A stretch of 64,000 bases of DNA from a virus: positions 83,698 through 147,697 of the IMG/VR virus record IMGVR_UViG_3300037010_003037. One strand, given 5' to 3'. Position numbers and translations under genes: made by a program. This document shows positions 24,987-35,800 of the stretch, piece by piece (position 1 is the first letter of the stretch; each line of letters opens with the position of its first letter). Below the pieces are notes generated by a model that did not search any database, was not told where the DNA came from, and saw only the letters and a list, made by a program, of their open reading frames with translations.

Positions 24987-25586
24987 TTATGATACTGAAA
25001 TTGTTAGTGTGTAAGTAATAACTAACTCGCGGTTTGCTGTCTTTAAGATCGGTGAAAAGATAATATGTGTCAACAACAAATTATCAAACGTGAAAAGCCC
25101 AAGTTCATCAAATGCATATTGAGCATTTGGATCAGGGTCACCAGGAGAGTCAGTGAGGTCTTGACCTGATGGTTCGCCAGCAGCAATAGTTGCAGTAACA
25201 ATTACTACTGTTGTTTCACTTGGTGCTGGACTTTCTTGATATGTGACCGAGTTCTCGCTTGGTGTTGATGCAATTGATTCATCAACCTGCTCTTCATATG
25301 TTGGAGACCAAAGATCAGCTGTAGCTCCAGTTACGTTAGGTGCAAGATAAGTAATCTCATTTGATGAGTTAATAGTTGAACCACCATTACCAAGCTTAAT
25401 CTTAAAAATCTGATGTTTTCCAATGTTATATGTAGTATCTGGTGGCTCATTAGAAAGCCCACGGGCAATTGCAATTGCCATGTTTTTATTATGGACAGCA
25501 TTGTTCTTATCTAACAACACCTCACCAGTGTGCTTGTCAACAATACGAACGTGACCTTTTACTTTGATAGCTGCTTCAGTAGTCAT
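24987..25586 (-). CDS. Unknown virion protein (199 residues)
   Basis: Begins a late unit (late promoter at 25627). Residues 1-60 contain VRIVDKHTGEVLLDKNNAVHNKNMA, a phrase typical of phage structural proteins; the middle is Ser/Glu/Pro-rich and the end is beta-rich (LVITYTLTISVS). Likely a tail or fibre-attachment protein. No named family. Confidence 0.6.
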   Translation of the reverse strand: MTTEAAIKVKGHVRIVDKHTGEVLLDKNNAVHNKNMAIAIARGLSNEPPDTTYNIGKHQIFKIKLGNGGSTINSSNEITYLAPNVTGATADLWSPTYEEQVDESIASTPSENSVTYQESPAPSETTVVIVTATIAAGEPSGQDLTDSPGDPDPNAQYAFDELGLFTFDNLLLTHIIFSPILKTANRELVITYTLTISVS

Positions 25587-25626
25587 TGGATCTCCAATTT
25601 TTAGCTCATTGCACTTAATTGTTAGG

Positions 25627-25634
25627 TATTTATT
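25627..25634 (-). promoter_or_regulatory. Possible late promoter (AATAAATA)
   Basis: AATAAATACC on the - strand, about 40 bases before the 199-residue gene and just beyond the stop of the 1394-residue gene. Confidence 0.5.
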
Positions 25635-25637
25635 ATA

Positions 25638-28600
25638 TCAAGTAATTCTAAGCCTAAAAGGCGCGGTGAATCCTGATGGAAGTGTAAATGAAAATGATTG
25701 TAAGCTTATAGCAGATGGAAACTGTTGAAATGGCATCATGTTTGGAATAGGTGAAGCATAAACACCTGGGTTATTAACTGACTCAACAATCAGAGTAGGT
25801 GTTACAGGTGGGCCATTATGAGTGATAAGATATTCATCAGCATTCTGTGTAATCAATAAGCCTTCCAAAGGAACTTTTGTAAAATCATACATCTTACTAA
25901 CACGATTAACTTGATTTTCTGTGACAGTAATTGTTCCTGTAAGGCTTGAAAATGGTGTAATAAGAACATGATTTGGATCCAAGTAGTTGACTGTATATGC
26001 ACTTGGGTTAACTATGTTGTTAGTTCCGTCTCTAACAGTAACAGAGACATTCAAGGTATTTAGATTGTGCGTTACTAAAATAGGGTTATCACCTGGAACC
26101 CATGAAAATGTGAACACCGGTGCAGCTAGCTTTTCTACAAGTGTAAAATCTTCTAAAAATTGCGTACCTGTTGTTTCAGTAGATTCTTCAGAAACAAATG
26201 TTCCTAATGATCCATTAATTGGGTGTGGCAGGATTATTTGCGCATTTTCATCATACTCGTATACCCCAGGCGCTATTTCGATGGCATGCTGAATGATTGC
26301 TGAATATCGTTGATCGTAATCGAATATATCATATGGCATTTCATCATAGCCAAAAACGATAGGAAGCGCGCCACCTTCGATTAGTGTGATATTCAACGTG
26401 TCATCAAGAGCAAGATTACCAACAACATTAATTCCTGAGATATTCTCAAATGAGAACAACACAGGTATGTTGTCAAATAAATTCAACCGTACGCGAGCGT
26501 ATGCGCGCAGATTCTCTGTTACCTTTACTCTAATATTTTGCCCATAAGAAGCATCAGGTTGAAATCTGAACGCAAATTTAGTATTAAACGGAACGTAGTT
26601 CTTAAAAAAGTTTTTATCAAATATAATGGTTGCAGAACCATTCCTGTTAGTGCACTGATATCGAGGTTGCTCGATTGTAAATACCTTGACTGTTGGATCA
26701 GAACAAAGATATGCTTCAATTTGAGTAGTAAGGTCAGGAAAATGAGCAGTCTTCCCATCATATAGAGATGCTGGGGAAGTTGGCCTATCGAAATAACGAA
26801 ACTCAAGTGGAATCCAGTCATTTACTGAAGCAAGTTCTGGGTAAATCTTACCAGCATCATTAATTCTAAAGCGCATCACATCTAACAACGCTTTGTCAAT
26901 TATGATGCGATCTCCATCATTTACACCATTTTTAAAAATGACAGAACCATAGCTGTGATACAGTGGGAAATATTCCTCATTGTACAACCACGGAACAGTA
27001 ATGTCTTCTATACCAGTATCATATCGAGGAATTTCATAGTTAAGCTCATCATACCATCCTTCGGCAGCATAGGTATACTCTGGTGCAAGATATACTCTAA
27101 TTGTGTCACCAGCTTGATACTCGAACTCTCCAGGAATATAGTCAATTTTGAATGAACAGAACTCATCTTCCCATACTTCATTCAATGTTAGAACTTTTCT
27201 ATATCCATAAATGTTGTTTACAACTGTTGCATACTTAACAACAGTATTTGGTTTAACTGGAGGTTGGAACGTAATCGTATACACTGATGGTTCAGCAATA
27301 GAATGTACATCTTTTATCTTTGTGAACAACAATGATGTTGTTTCAGAACCACCAACAGCTACAAATAAACCATTTCCATACGCGATAGAGTTATATGAAT
27401 TCCCTTTATAACGCGTCCAGGAAATGCCACCATCTTCTGATGAAGCAATAAAACCATCTGGTCCAACGGCAACGAATTTTCCATTACCATATGAAACTGA
27501 AGTCAAAATTCCAGTATCTCGCTCAACTGGATTATCCCAAGTATTAGCTACACGTGTCCATGTTAATCCACCATCGGTTGAGCGAATAATAACTCCATTG
27601 CTGCCAACTATAATAAAGGTGTTAAGATCTTTGACATAAATGATGTCATTAAAATCTACGCTTTGTTGCTGGAGTGTTCCTAGCACAGATAAACCAAATG
27701 AAACCGGTGTCCAATTAATTCTATCATTAGAACGAAGAATCGTACCTTTATTACCAACAGCAATTATCGCATCATTAGACCATGCAATACCATTTAAGCT
27801 ATCATGTGTACCACTTAATCTCTTTACCCACCCAAACCCAGTTGTAGATGTAAGGATTGTTCCATCATCTCCAACAGCTATAATACAGTTTTTTAAACTT
27901 AAACTATATGACACTATTACAGTCTCACCAACAGTAAATGGAATAGTAGCTGTTGGCGGAAAATTTGGGTCATAGAGATAAATTACATCAGTGTTGGTAT
28001 CATACCAGAAAGGAACAGTTTCTTCCTGTGGAACTCCACCAACAACTTTCCAGATTGATATACCTGACGGGTCTAGTTCATTACCACTGTTCAACACAAT
28101 AGAAGCATTATCAAGTTTGTCATTCGCTGTTTGCGTAATAACAATTGGTCCGCTGTTAGTTTTTGACACTAGAAAATTAGGAATAACTGTAGACGCGTGC
28201 AGAGTAGAATTAACCCCAGTTGCTTGACGAACCCAGTGTTCACCGTCGGATGATGTAGCAATTAGCCCATTTTCGCCAACGATAACAATTAGTTCACCTG
28301 GAGGTGGTGGAACAACTTCTTGATACCACGTGTTCCCATCAGGTGATGAACCAACTATAGAATCTTTACCAGCTACGTAAAATGCACCATTAAATGAAAT
28401 AGATGTTAAGATTTGCGCGTTAGAAACTACTTGGCGCCATGTCCTATCATTTCCATCTGGTGACACCGAAACAGTAGCACGATAGATGCTCGCGAAGTAT
28501 TTCAGTTTGGGGATCTTAAAACCAATCTTTCCGTTCCAATACCATTCCCCAATCTTTGCATTAGGTTGCCAGCCTGAAACGCTTCCATATACTAGAAAGT

Positions 28601-29822
28601 TTTCTACACGATCTCCAACAGTGAAGTTAAATGTGTCACCTTGGAAAAATCCTTCAATTGTAGGAATAATAGTGAAGTGAATATCATCGTTCTTGAATGA
28701 GCAACCATCCTTAAGATCAATATTTTCAATAGTATAAGGATTAACGCTGTCTATCTTAGAAAGATTGTATGTTCCATCTCCATTAAACGTAATGGACCAT
28801 GATGATGGAATACTTACCCTATCAAGAGAACGGGTGTGAATTTCTAATGCAGGTTGATACAGCCGTGATGGTGAACCTGCTCCAGGCATAAATGATGGTT
28901 TAGACTGTACAACGATAGGGTTTGTTTTAATAATCGACCAAACTTCTTGTGGTGCGTCTTCGGCAACTGTGATCTTATGATATGGCGTTAAAACAAACGT
29001 GTCACCAATAATAAGTAGATGATCAGTTTGACCTGGTGCTGGTTCAAAGTCGAATTTTAACAGTGGGTGATTAAATGTAGTTCTAAATTGTGATGTTCCA
29101 ATTAAGCCATTATATTTGCCTCTAACCTCGACAATACCATTAACATCATCTATGCACGTGAGAGTCCATTCATCATAAGCACCACGCTCTATGTTACGAA
29201 TGCATGCGGCAGCTTTAATTACGTCTTGATATAATAAAATGCCGGTACTTTCAGCAAAAGCTGGTATACTGGAAACGTTTTGTTCAATCCAACGCTGATT
29301 GGGACGTGTTTCAAACGTGTAAACACCATGACTTAGGAAATAGTCAAATGATTCTTGTTGGTGTTCACCATTCTTACGAACATTTGTTACGCTTGGACCA
29401 TCCCATCTTCGTGGGTTAAATGCTCTACCGCCATGATTTTCAATTCCAGGAATCTGTAAATCATCATTTTCACCAGCAATGAATGTTTCTTGACTAACAT
29501 GGCTTAAAAACTTATGTACAGATGTAAATGGTACTTGCCATTGTGTTCTATTACCATCAGATATCAGTTCTTTCCACCAGGAATTTGAACGACGTGTTCT
29601 TACTCCTGGATATGGTGATGATGATTCAAGAAGATCAGCTCCTAGAAATGCTAAAAGTTGATGATTTTCTGTAATTTTTACGTTTACATCATCATTGATT
29701 TCATATCGTTCTTCAATTTCTGAAAGCTTAGTGTGGTATGGTTTTACGTCTAAAACGTAATTATTCAGAGCATCAGTATGCCCATTTGCTACGACAAGAT
29801 AATGGCTTTTAGTAGAGTTCAT
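25638..29822 (-). CDS. Large virion protein with BNR/YCF48-like beta-propeller and recurrent C-terminal domain
   Basis: The start is set at ATG 29822 because GGAG lies eight bases upstream; a longer frame would begin at TTG 29852. The 1394-residue protein has a baseplate-type N-terminus, then repeats of the pattern I-x-A-V-G-x-x-G-x-I-x-x-S-x-D-G-x-x-W from about residue 455 to 830 (for example GVIIRSTDGGLTWTRV), which should fold as a beta-propeller. The recurrent domain of the fibre genes appears at about residues 1237-1304. Such propellers bind glycans or proteins. It overlaps the 2933-residue gene by 14 bases. Probably a peripheral baseplate or receptor-binding component. Confidence 0.7.
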   Translation of the reverse strand: MNSTKSHYLVVANGHTDALNNYVLDVKPYHTKLSEIEERYEINDDVNVKITENHQLLAFLGADLLESSSPYPGVRTRRSNSWWKELISDGNRTQWQVPFTSVHKFLSHVSQETFIAGENDDLQIPGIENHGGRAFNPRRWDGPSVTNVRKNGEHQQESFDYFLSHGVYTFETRPNQRWIEQNVSSIPAFAESTGILLYQDVIKAAACIRNIERGAYDEWTLTCIDDVNGIVEVRGKYNGLIGTSQFRTTFNHPLLKFDFEPAPGQTDHLLIIGDTFVLTPYHKITVAEDAPQEVWSIIKTNPIVVQSKPSFMPGAGSPSRLYQPALEIHTRSLDRVSIPSSWSITFNGDGTYNLSKIDSVNPYTIENIDLKDGCSFKNDDIHFTIIPTIEGFFQGDTFNFTVGDRVENFLVYGSVSGWQPNAKIGEWYWNGKIGFKIPKLKYFASIYRATVSVSPDGNDRTWRQVVSNAQILTSISFNGAFYVAGKDSIVGSSPDGNTWYQEVVPPPPGELIVIVGENGLIATSSDGEHWVRQATGVNSTLHASTVIPNFLVSKTNSGPIVITQTANDKLDNASIVLNSGNELDPSGISIWKVVGGVPQEETVPFWYDTNTDVIYLYDPNFPPTATIPFTVGETVIVSYSLSLKNCIIAVGDDGTILTSTTGFGWVKRLSGTHDSLNGIAWSNDAIIAVGNKGTILRSNDRINWTPVSFGLSVLGTLQQQSVDFNDIIYVKDLNTFIIVGSNGVIIRSTDGGLTWTRVANTWDNPVERDTGILTSVSYGNGKFVAVGPDGFIASSEDGGISWTRYKGNSYNSIAYGNGLFVAVGGSETTSLLFTKIKDVHSIAEPSVYTITFQPPVKPNTVVKYATVVNNIYGYRKVLTLNEVWEDEFCSFKIDYIPGEFEYQAGDTIRVYLAPEYTYAAEGWYDELNYEIPRYDTGIEDITVPWLYNEEYFPLYHSYGSVIFKNGVNDGDRIIIDKALLDVMRFRINDAGKIYPELASVNDWIPLEFRYFDRPTSPASLYDGKTAHFPDLTTQIEAYLCSDPTVKVFTIEQPRYQCTNRNGSATIIFDKNFFKNYVPFNTKFAFRFQPDASYGQNIRVKVTENLRAYARVRLNLFDNIPVLFSFENISGINVVGNLALDDTLNITLIEGGALPIVFGYDEMPYDIFDYDQRYSAIIQHAIEIAPGVYEYDENAQIILPHPINGSLGTFVSEESTETTGTQFLEDFTLVEKLAAPVFTFSWVPGDNPILVTHNLNTLNVSVTVRDGTNNIVNPSAYTVNYLDPNHVLITPFSSLTGTITVTENQVNRVSKMYDFTKVPLEGLLITQNADEYLITHNGPPVTPTLIVESVNNPGVYASPIPNMMPFQQFPSAISLQSFSFTLPSGFTAPFRLRIT

Positions 29823-32800
29823 CTTGTTGCTCCACTTGTGTTGCTTGGACAATTGTTGTAGATGAACTTACAGTAATATATGATGTCTTGAAAATGTCGC
29901 TAAACTCAAAATTGTTAGCAAGCGCATCATCTAGAACTGCAAAGAAGATTTCATTAACTTGACTTGCTCTAGCAGTTTTGTAAATTATGCTCATTGTTTC
30001 ACGTGCTTTTTCAGGTGTTGCAAACCATTCACTAGACTTAGAGAAGTCCAGTGCAGTTATATAGTCAGTAATAACTTTATTTCCAACACGCAATGTACAT
30101 TGTGTATTCAAGATAGTATTAATAATAGATTTCTTTACTAGCTCCGTATCAGCAAAAATTTGACCTTTACCAAAACCAAACCGAGTACGTGTACCATTTC
30201 GATTATCATAGTCAATTCGTGCTTGAGATGGAACTGGATTTCCACCTGCATCAATTCCAGAAACAGCAGCAGTAATTAACTCCCATAATTGAGCTGGAAT
30301 TTTATTTCGTTGGCTCTTTCTGATAAGTTTCCACTCACTGTGCGTGTTCTTTAAATTAATTTCTTCTGGGTCATCCCTTAATGTAAAGTCTCTTACAAAG
30401 CGCAGTTTGAACGCAGAGTCCTTAGTAACAAACGCGCTCAATCCAGCAATAGCACAGGAATCAAACTTAGCAGGATATTTTTTATCGTTAGAAGGCAAAG
30501 CGCGTACAAAGATAGTATACGTGCTTGGACCAACTGTTAGAATATCTTGTGCTTGAGCTAGCGACATTGTCTTGTTTACTTGAGGAATTGTCTTATCTTG
30601 TACCCAGAAATAATACTTAGCCGCTGTAATATTACCATCAGCATCACGCTGTTGAATTACTGTGTACTGGTAATCCAACTTGTACTGTGTTTGAATGGTA
30701 TAGTCTTCAGCTACATCAGGATCAAATTCTAGTTCTTTACTTGATGGAACATAAGCTCGGTATAGAACTAAAACGCTTGAACCTTCCTGTGGAGTATTTA
30801 CAATCTGAAGTAGATATCCCGAAATGACATATCCGCTTGGATTAACCTGAATTCCATTTACGTAGACAGATACACGGTTATTGTCAATTTCTTCTGGAAG
30901 AACAAACAAGATAGGATCTACACCATTAGATATTTTATTAAGACGCAGATCATTAAGTAACTTCCACTCTGTCCAACTTACAGTATAACGAGCTATACTT
31001 TCGCCAGTTCTTAAAACTAGTGTATTAATGGGGTTGTACATTTCACTAATTATTGAAGAAGTGGCAGAAACTATTTGCTCGTCACCAACATAAGGCTTCC
31101 ACATGTTAAACGGAGGCACTAAATCAGAATCCAGTTCTTTCTGAGTTGGAGTTTCCCAGGTTTTCCACTCATATTCAGATTCTGAATAATCAATATCATT
31201 TTTATCATTTATGAAAATATCATCTGGTAGAGGAATTATCTCTTCAAATGAAATACCTTCACGAATATAAATGTCCTGCTCACCATTAACTATTGAATCA
31301 ATAATTTCCTCACTAGTCAGTGGGGTGTTGCCGAATATCGCTCTTTTGATTCTAACTGATAATCCAAAAGTTTCAAATTTCACGATAAGCAAGTTATCAT
31401 TTACAGCATCAGTAGAAACCCAATCATTAACTTGTGTATCTTCATAATTTCCTAGAGCATCAGACATTCTTAGCGCAAATACTCCAGCAGAAATAGTTTT
31501 CTTAGAAAGCTTAATCGCTCCAATTTTTGAACCAAATGCTGGGATTTTAAGTGGCTCTAGTTCAATTGACGCAAGTTTAGTTCCACTTGGAACAATCATA
31601 GGTTGATCAAGAAGAACACTTGAGCCAATAACATATTGTATATTATCAACAATTTTGACCTCACCTACTGGCTTATTATTTTTCCAACCTCCAAAATGAC
31701 GGTCAGCTACTAGTGTTTGATCTTTACAACGACCTTTATCAGCAACTAACAGATTACCAGAAACAAATACTTTTATTAATGTAGACCCAAATGATGGGTG
31801 CGCATTAGAATTTCCAACACCAGCTTTTGACCACGCAATAGGCTTTCTTTTGATAATGCGATCACGTTTATAGTATTTTTTCAGAGCGGCACGCCCTGAT
31901 GCCTTTAATCTTGGGTCAATTTCAGCACTACCTTCTTGTTTAGCAGCAAGATCATCATATTTAGCTGGGTGAACAGGACTTTCAACCCATTCATATAGAT
32001 CAATAGAAGCCCAATCAGCTAGCAGACCCCAGCGCTGTAATCGTGCATCTCTGTTTGGGAAAATTTTTGCATCATAGTACGGGATATAGCCAAGATTTGC
32101 AGTATTCCACCAAACTCGTCCAACCTCGCGTTGAGCCCATGGTTTTAAAGTATGATAATTTTCATTGTTAGTTGTTTGCATTGAGTAGTTATATCTAGCA
32201 GGGTCAGCATGTGAAATAATATCAACTACTTCCAGCGGTGCTTGTGCGTGTATACCGATAGCTGGATGCCATAATGAAATATCATCAATTAGAATTGAGT
32301 CTTTATAGTTAATTAGCTTTATTGGTGAAAGCTTAGTAGGATTAATCCACGTAAAGCCTGTTACTTTGTATGTTCCTGGACCATCAACTTTAATAAGGCT
32401 AGCGTTTATAACTTTACAGTTAAACGGACCAGTGACAGAAGGCTCAACACCATCACCATTGTGATAAATGTTGGATAAGCGAATATAAGCTGGAAATGTG
32501 TTTGACGCATCTACAACAACAGTCTCAGAAATTCGTTCTGCTTCAAAATACAAGCCTTTGCCCAAGTCATTAATGCTAAACCAGCGCGTATCATCACCAC
32601 TTTCTATGTGGGTAAACAGTGGCATTAAGTCAACACCATCACCATTTGTATAGAACTGAAGTCTAAGATACTTCTGAGTTGTATCTGTTGGTTCAATCTT
32701 AAGCTCAGGAGATGACTTTTCTCGAGCATCTCCATACTCAGCTATCTTATATGCCCAGTACTCATCCACCGAGGCATCATTAAACTTCTTGTAATTGACG

Positions 32801-35800
32801 AATGCATCAATCGTCATGTTAGTTCCTTTGGCTTGGATTAGGCCACGCCAAAAATTAAACTGTGTAGAATTGTTAACATCGATTTTGTCAAAATAGGACT
32901 TCTTACTATAGCCAAGAAGCGCAAGCGCGTGTTCTGCAGTTGTAGGTTCATAGAAAGTTTTGGCTGCATCATAATAAGATGCAGAAGCATCAACAGATGA
33001 CATTAGGTTTCTACGAACATTATTACCACTTAAGAAAAAGCCTTCAAATGTCGGTTTGCCATTTGGCTCTTCTTGTCGAATATAGTTTAAGTACGCAGTT
33101 TTAATTCGCGCGCTGGTAAATGGATCAAACAGCGTAGCTGCCCCATTCTCATCACTGAACTTCTTATTGAATAGAATAGCGTGCTCATATTCATCAATAA
33201 ACACGTGTGCAGAAAAGATCGGCGTGTTAGTGTAAGTTACTGCATACTCATCTGTTCTGATTACGTGTAGTTTATCAACTGGAATTAGCGCACCAGTCAC
33301 ATCATAAGCGCCTTGTGCTGAGTATGCATCAATGAATACTCTGTCACTGTAACGCGCCATTAAACCATATGGTGTGATTAGAGTCAAATTTTCCATGAAT
33401 GGGTTAAGAATATGGGCATCCCCAGCATTCATGCCCTTGTATACACGGTCAATAAATTTCTCAATTTCAAGCTGCCAATCCAGATTGCGTCCTGTTTCTT
33501 CATCAGTAACTGGCATCCCCTCTGAATAAATTCTCCATCCAAGATCATGCAATCTATCAACATAACCAAAGATGAAATTAATAACGTTTTGCAGCCCAGT
33601 AATGATCTGTGGAGTTGTTACTGTTTCAATTGACAACTTTTCGGTATAGCGTTTCCATTCAAGGGGTGTTGTTATCTTACTTAGTGCGTTAAATGTTAAG
33701 TATTCACCGCTTGTGTTTAACACGTATTTTTCAATAGTCGGGTTTTGATTGCTATAACTTTCAATTCTAAATACCCAATCACTTGCATCAGTTTTTGGTG
33801 CTTGATACCCATATTGATTTATAACTCGTGAGCCCATGGATACTAACTGCACACGAAGGCCAGTAATCCATAGACTGTCATTATTAGAGTTCTTTTTCAA
33901 TAGAAGATTATACGATGTTGTTGGTAGTAATCCAAGAGTTGTATTAATGCTTAAAGTATCTTGACGTATTAGAGCACCAATGCGATGCGCAAGCTTAAGC
34001 TGCCAATTTCTGTATGCTTGTGTGGCAGAAGAGAATTCTGTGTCAATAAAGCTAAAGCGCAGCAGGTTTGTGAACCACTGACCAAGTCCTTTGAACTTTT
34101 TAACAGTAGCTGCAACATGTGTAAATTTAGTTGGAACAGGTTTCATCGGTTGTGTAGGATGAACAACAGCTGCACCATCTGCAACGCATCCTTCACAAAA
34201 ATCATTAATGATTAGACTTGGGTCAACATAATTTGGGCTATCTACATCGACCACGTCGTCATAGAGATTGATAATAAGTTTTTCACCAAGTTCAAAAGGA
34301 ATTCCCAGATCATCAATGGTTACATTGTTAAAACTAACACCATCAGTTACAATGCTAAATGGTAAACCCTCTTCAACATACGCTTTTAGTTGTCCATTTA
34401 TAAACAAGCTAAAAATAGTTAAATTATCTTCAACATGGCTAACTTCAAAAATTATCTCACGTGTTTTATCATTAGGGTTAACAGCATTAATGGTTCCTTT
34501 AATTCTTTGTTGAACTTCATCAGAGGTGTAAGTGTTGATAATGTTTAATCGTTCACCATGCATTAAGAATGAAGTGTGTGGCTGAAGAGCAGATAGGTTT
34601 CTTTCGAGCCGCGCGCCACCAGGATATGCTGTAACGAATGTATCTCCCCATGACTTACTTAAAAACTCAAGTGGTTGGAGTCTAAACGCAGTGCGGGCGA
34701 GACCGTATAGGTATTCTAAAGATTTCTTCCATACTATTTCAACAGGTCCATTATCACCAAACCTATATACATCAGAAATTCCTGATGGTATATAAGTTAA
34801 AAGAGCTTCTGAAGAAGCACTTTCCAGTGGTGAAACATATGGTGGAAGAACTGCATCATTGTAAATGTTAACGCATAGCTTGAGAGATGGATTAGCAGCC
34901 TTGATATCTGCCCACATCTGTTGTTTCCACATGCGCACCTGTTCAATTGTTACAGGTGTAACGTTAGGAATAATAGTGCCTGATGTGGTAATTACCCACA
35001 CTGTATTTGCCCTAGTGTCACCTTCAAGGCAACCAACTGTTAAACCTTCAGCTAAAATGTCAGATGAACGTGTCCAGCTACTTGCAGCAGCTATGTAAAT
35101 TCCATTCATTTCAGGTAGTGTCTGTGCTATCAGTAGAATACGATCACCGTTAGCAACTTGTATTCCATCAATAACTGGAAAACCTGCCAATGTAGGCACA
35201 TTTTGCCATGCAACAACACGAACAGGAGTTGCAATATTATTTGTTCCACTTACTGTGCTTGCATAAAGAGCATCCCATGTGGGTGGTTTAATAGCAAAGT
35301 TTAGTAGCTTCCATGGCTCAAGGTTAGGACGACATGTAGAAACGGTTTGTCCAGGTCTGTTAAAATGCTGCTTGTAAATATCATACCATCTTGCAGGCAC
35401 TGTTGTGAAGCCAGGAATAATTGCGTGGGAATAATTCCATGTAAAGGCATCGTTCTGCTTAAAATCGGGAGCGTATGTATCATAACCATACTTAAGAGCG
35501 AACCGCGCTAGTTCTATTTCTGAGTAACGCGAAACATTTGCATTGCTCAGATATGAGCTTACACTTTGTGATGGGTGAACACTCTCAAATAGTTTTTGCT
35601 CTACCGCAATAACAAGACTATTACGAATAGTTTCAATGCTGAATGGCAACCATCTATTAGCAACCGTGACAGAACTTACAATCCACGTGTTACTAACATT
35701 ATCCCATTCATGCATCTGGCGTGTTGAACGGTTAAACCAGAACTGTCCAGTTGATCCGTTTGGTGGTGTTGTAGGCGTGTCATAGTTTACAGAGAAAACT

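Noticed and set aside
29823-29852. TTG start at 29852 for the propeller-containing gene
   Set aside because: ATG 29822 has GGAG at good spacing; the longer form would overlap the upstream gene by 44 bases without need.
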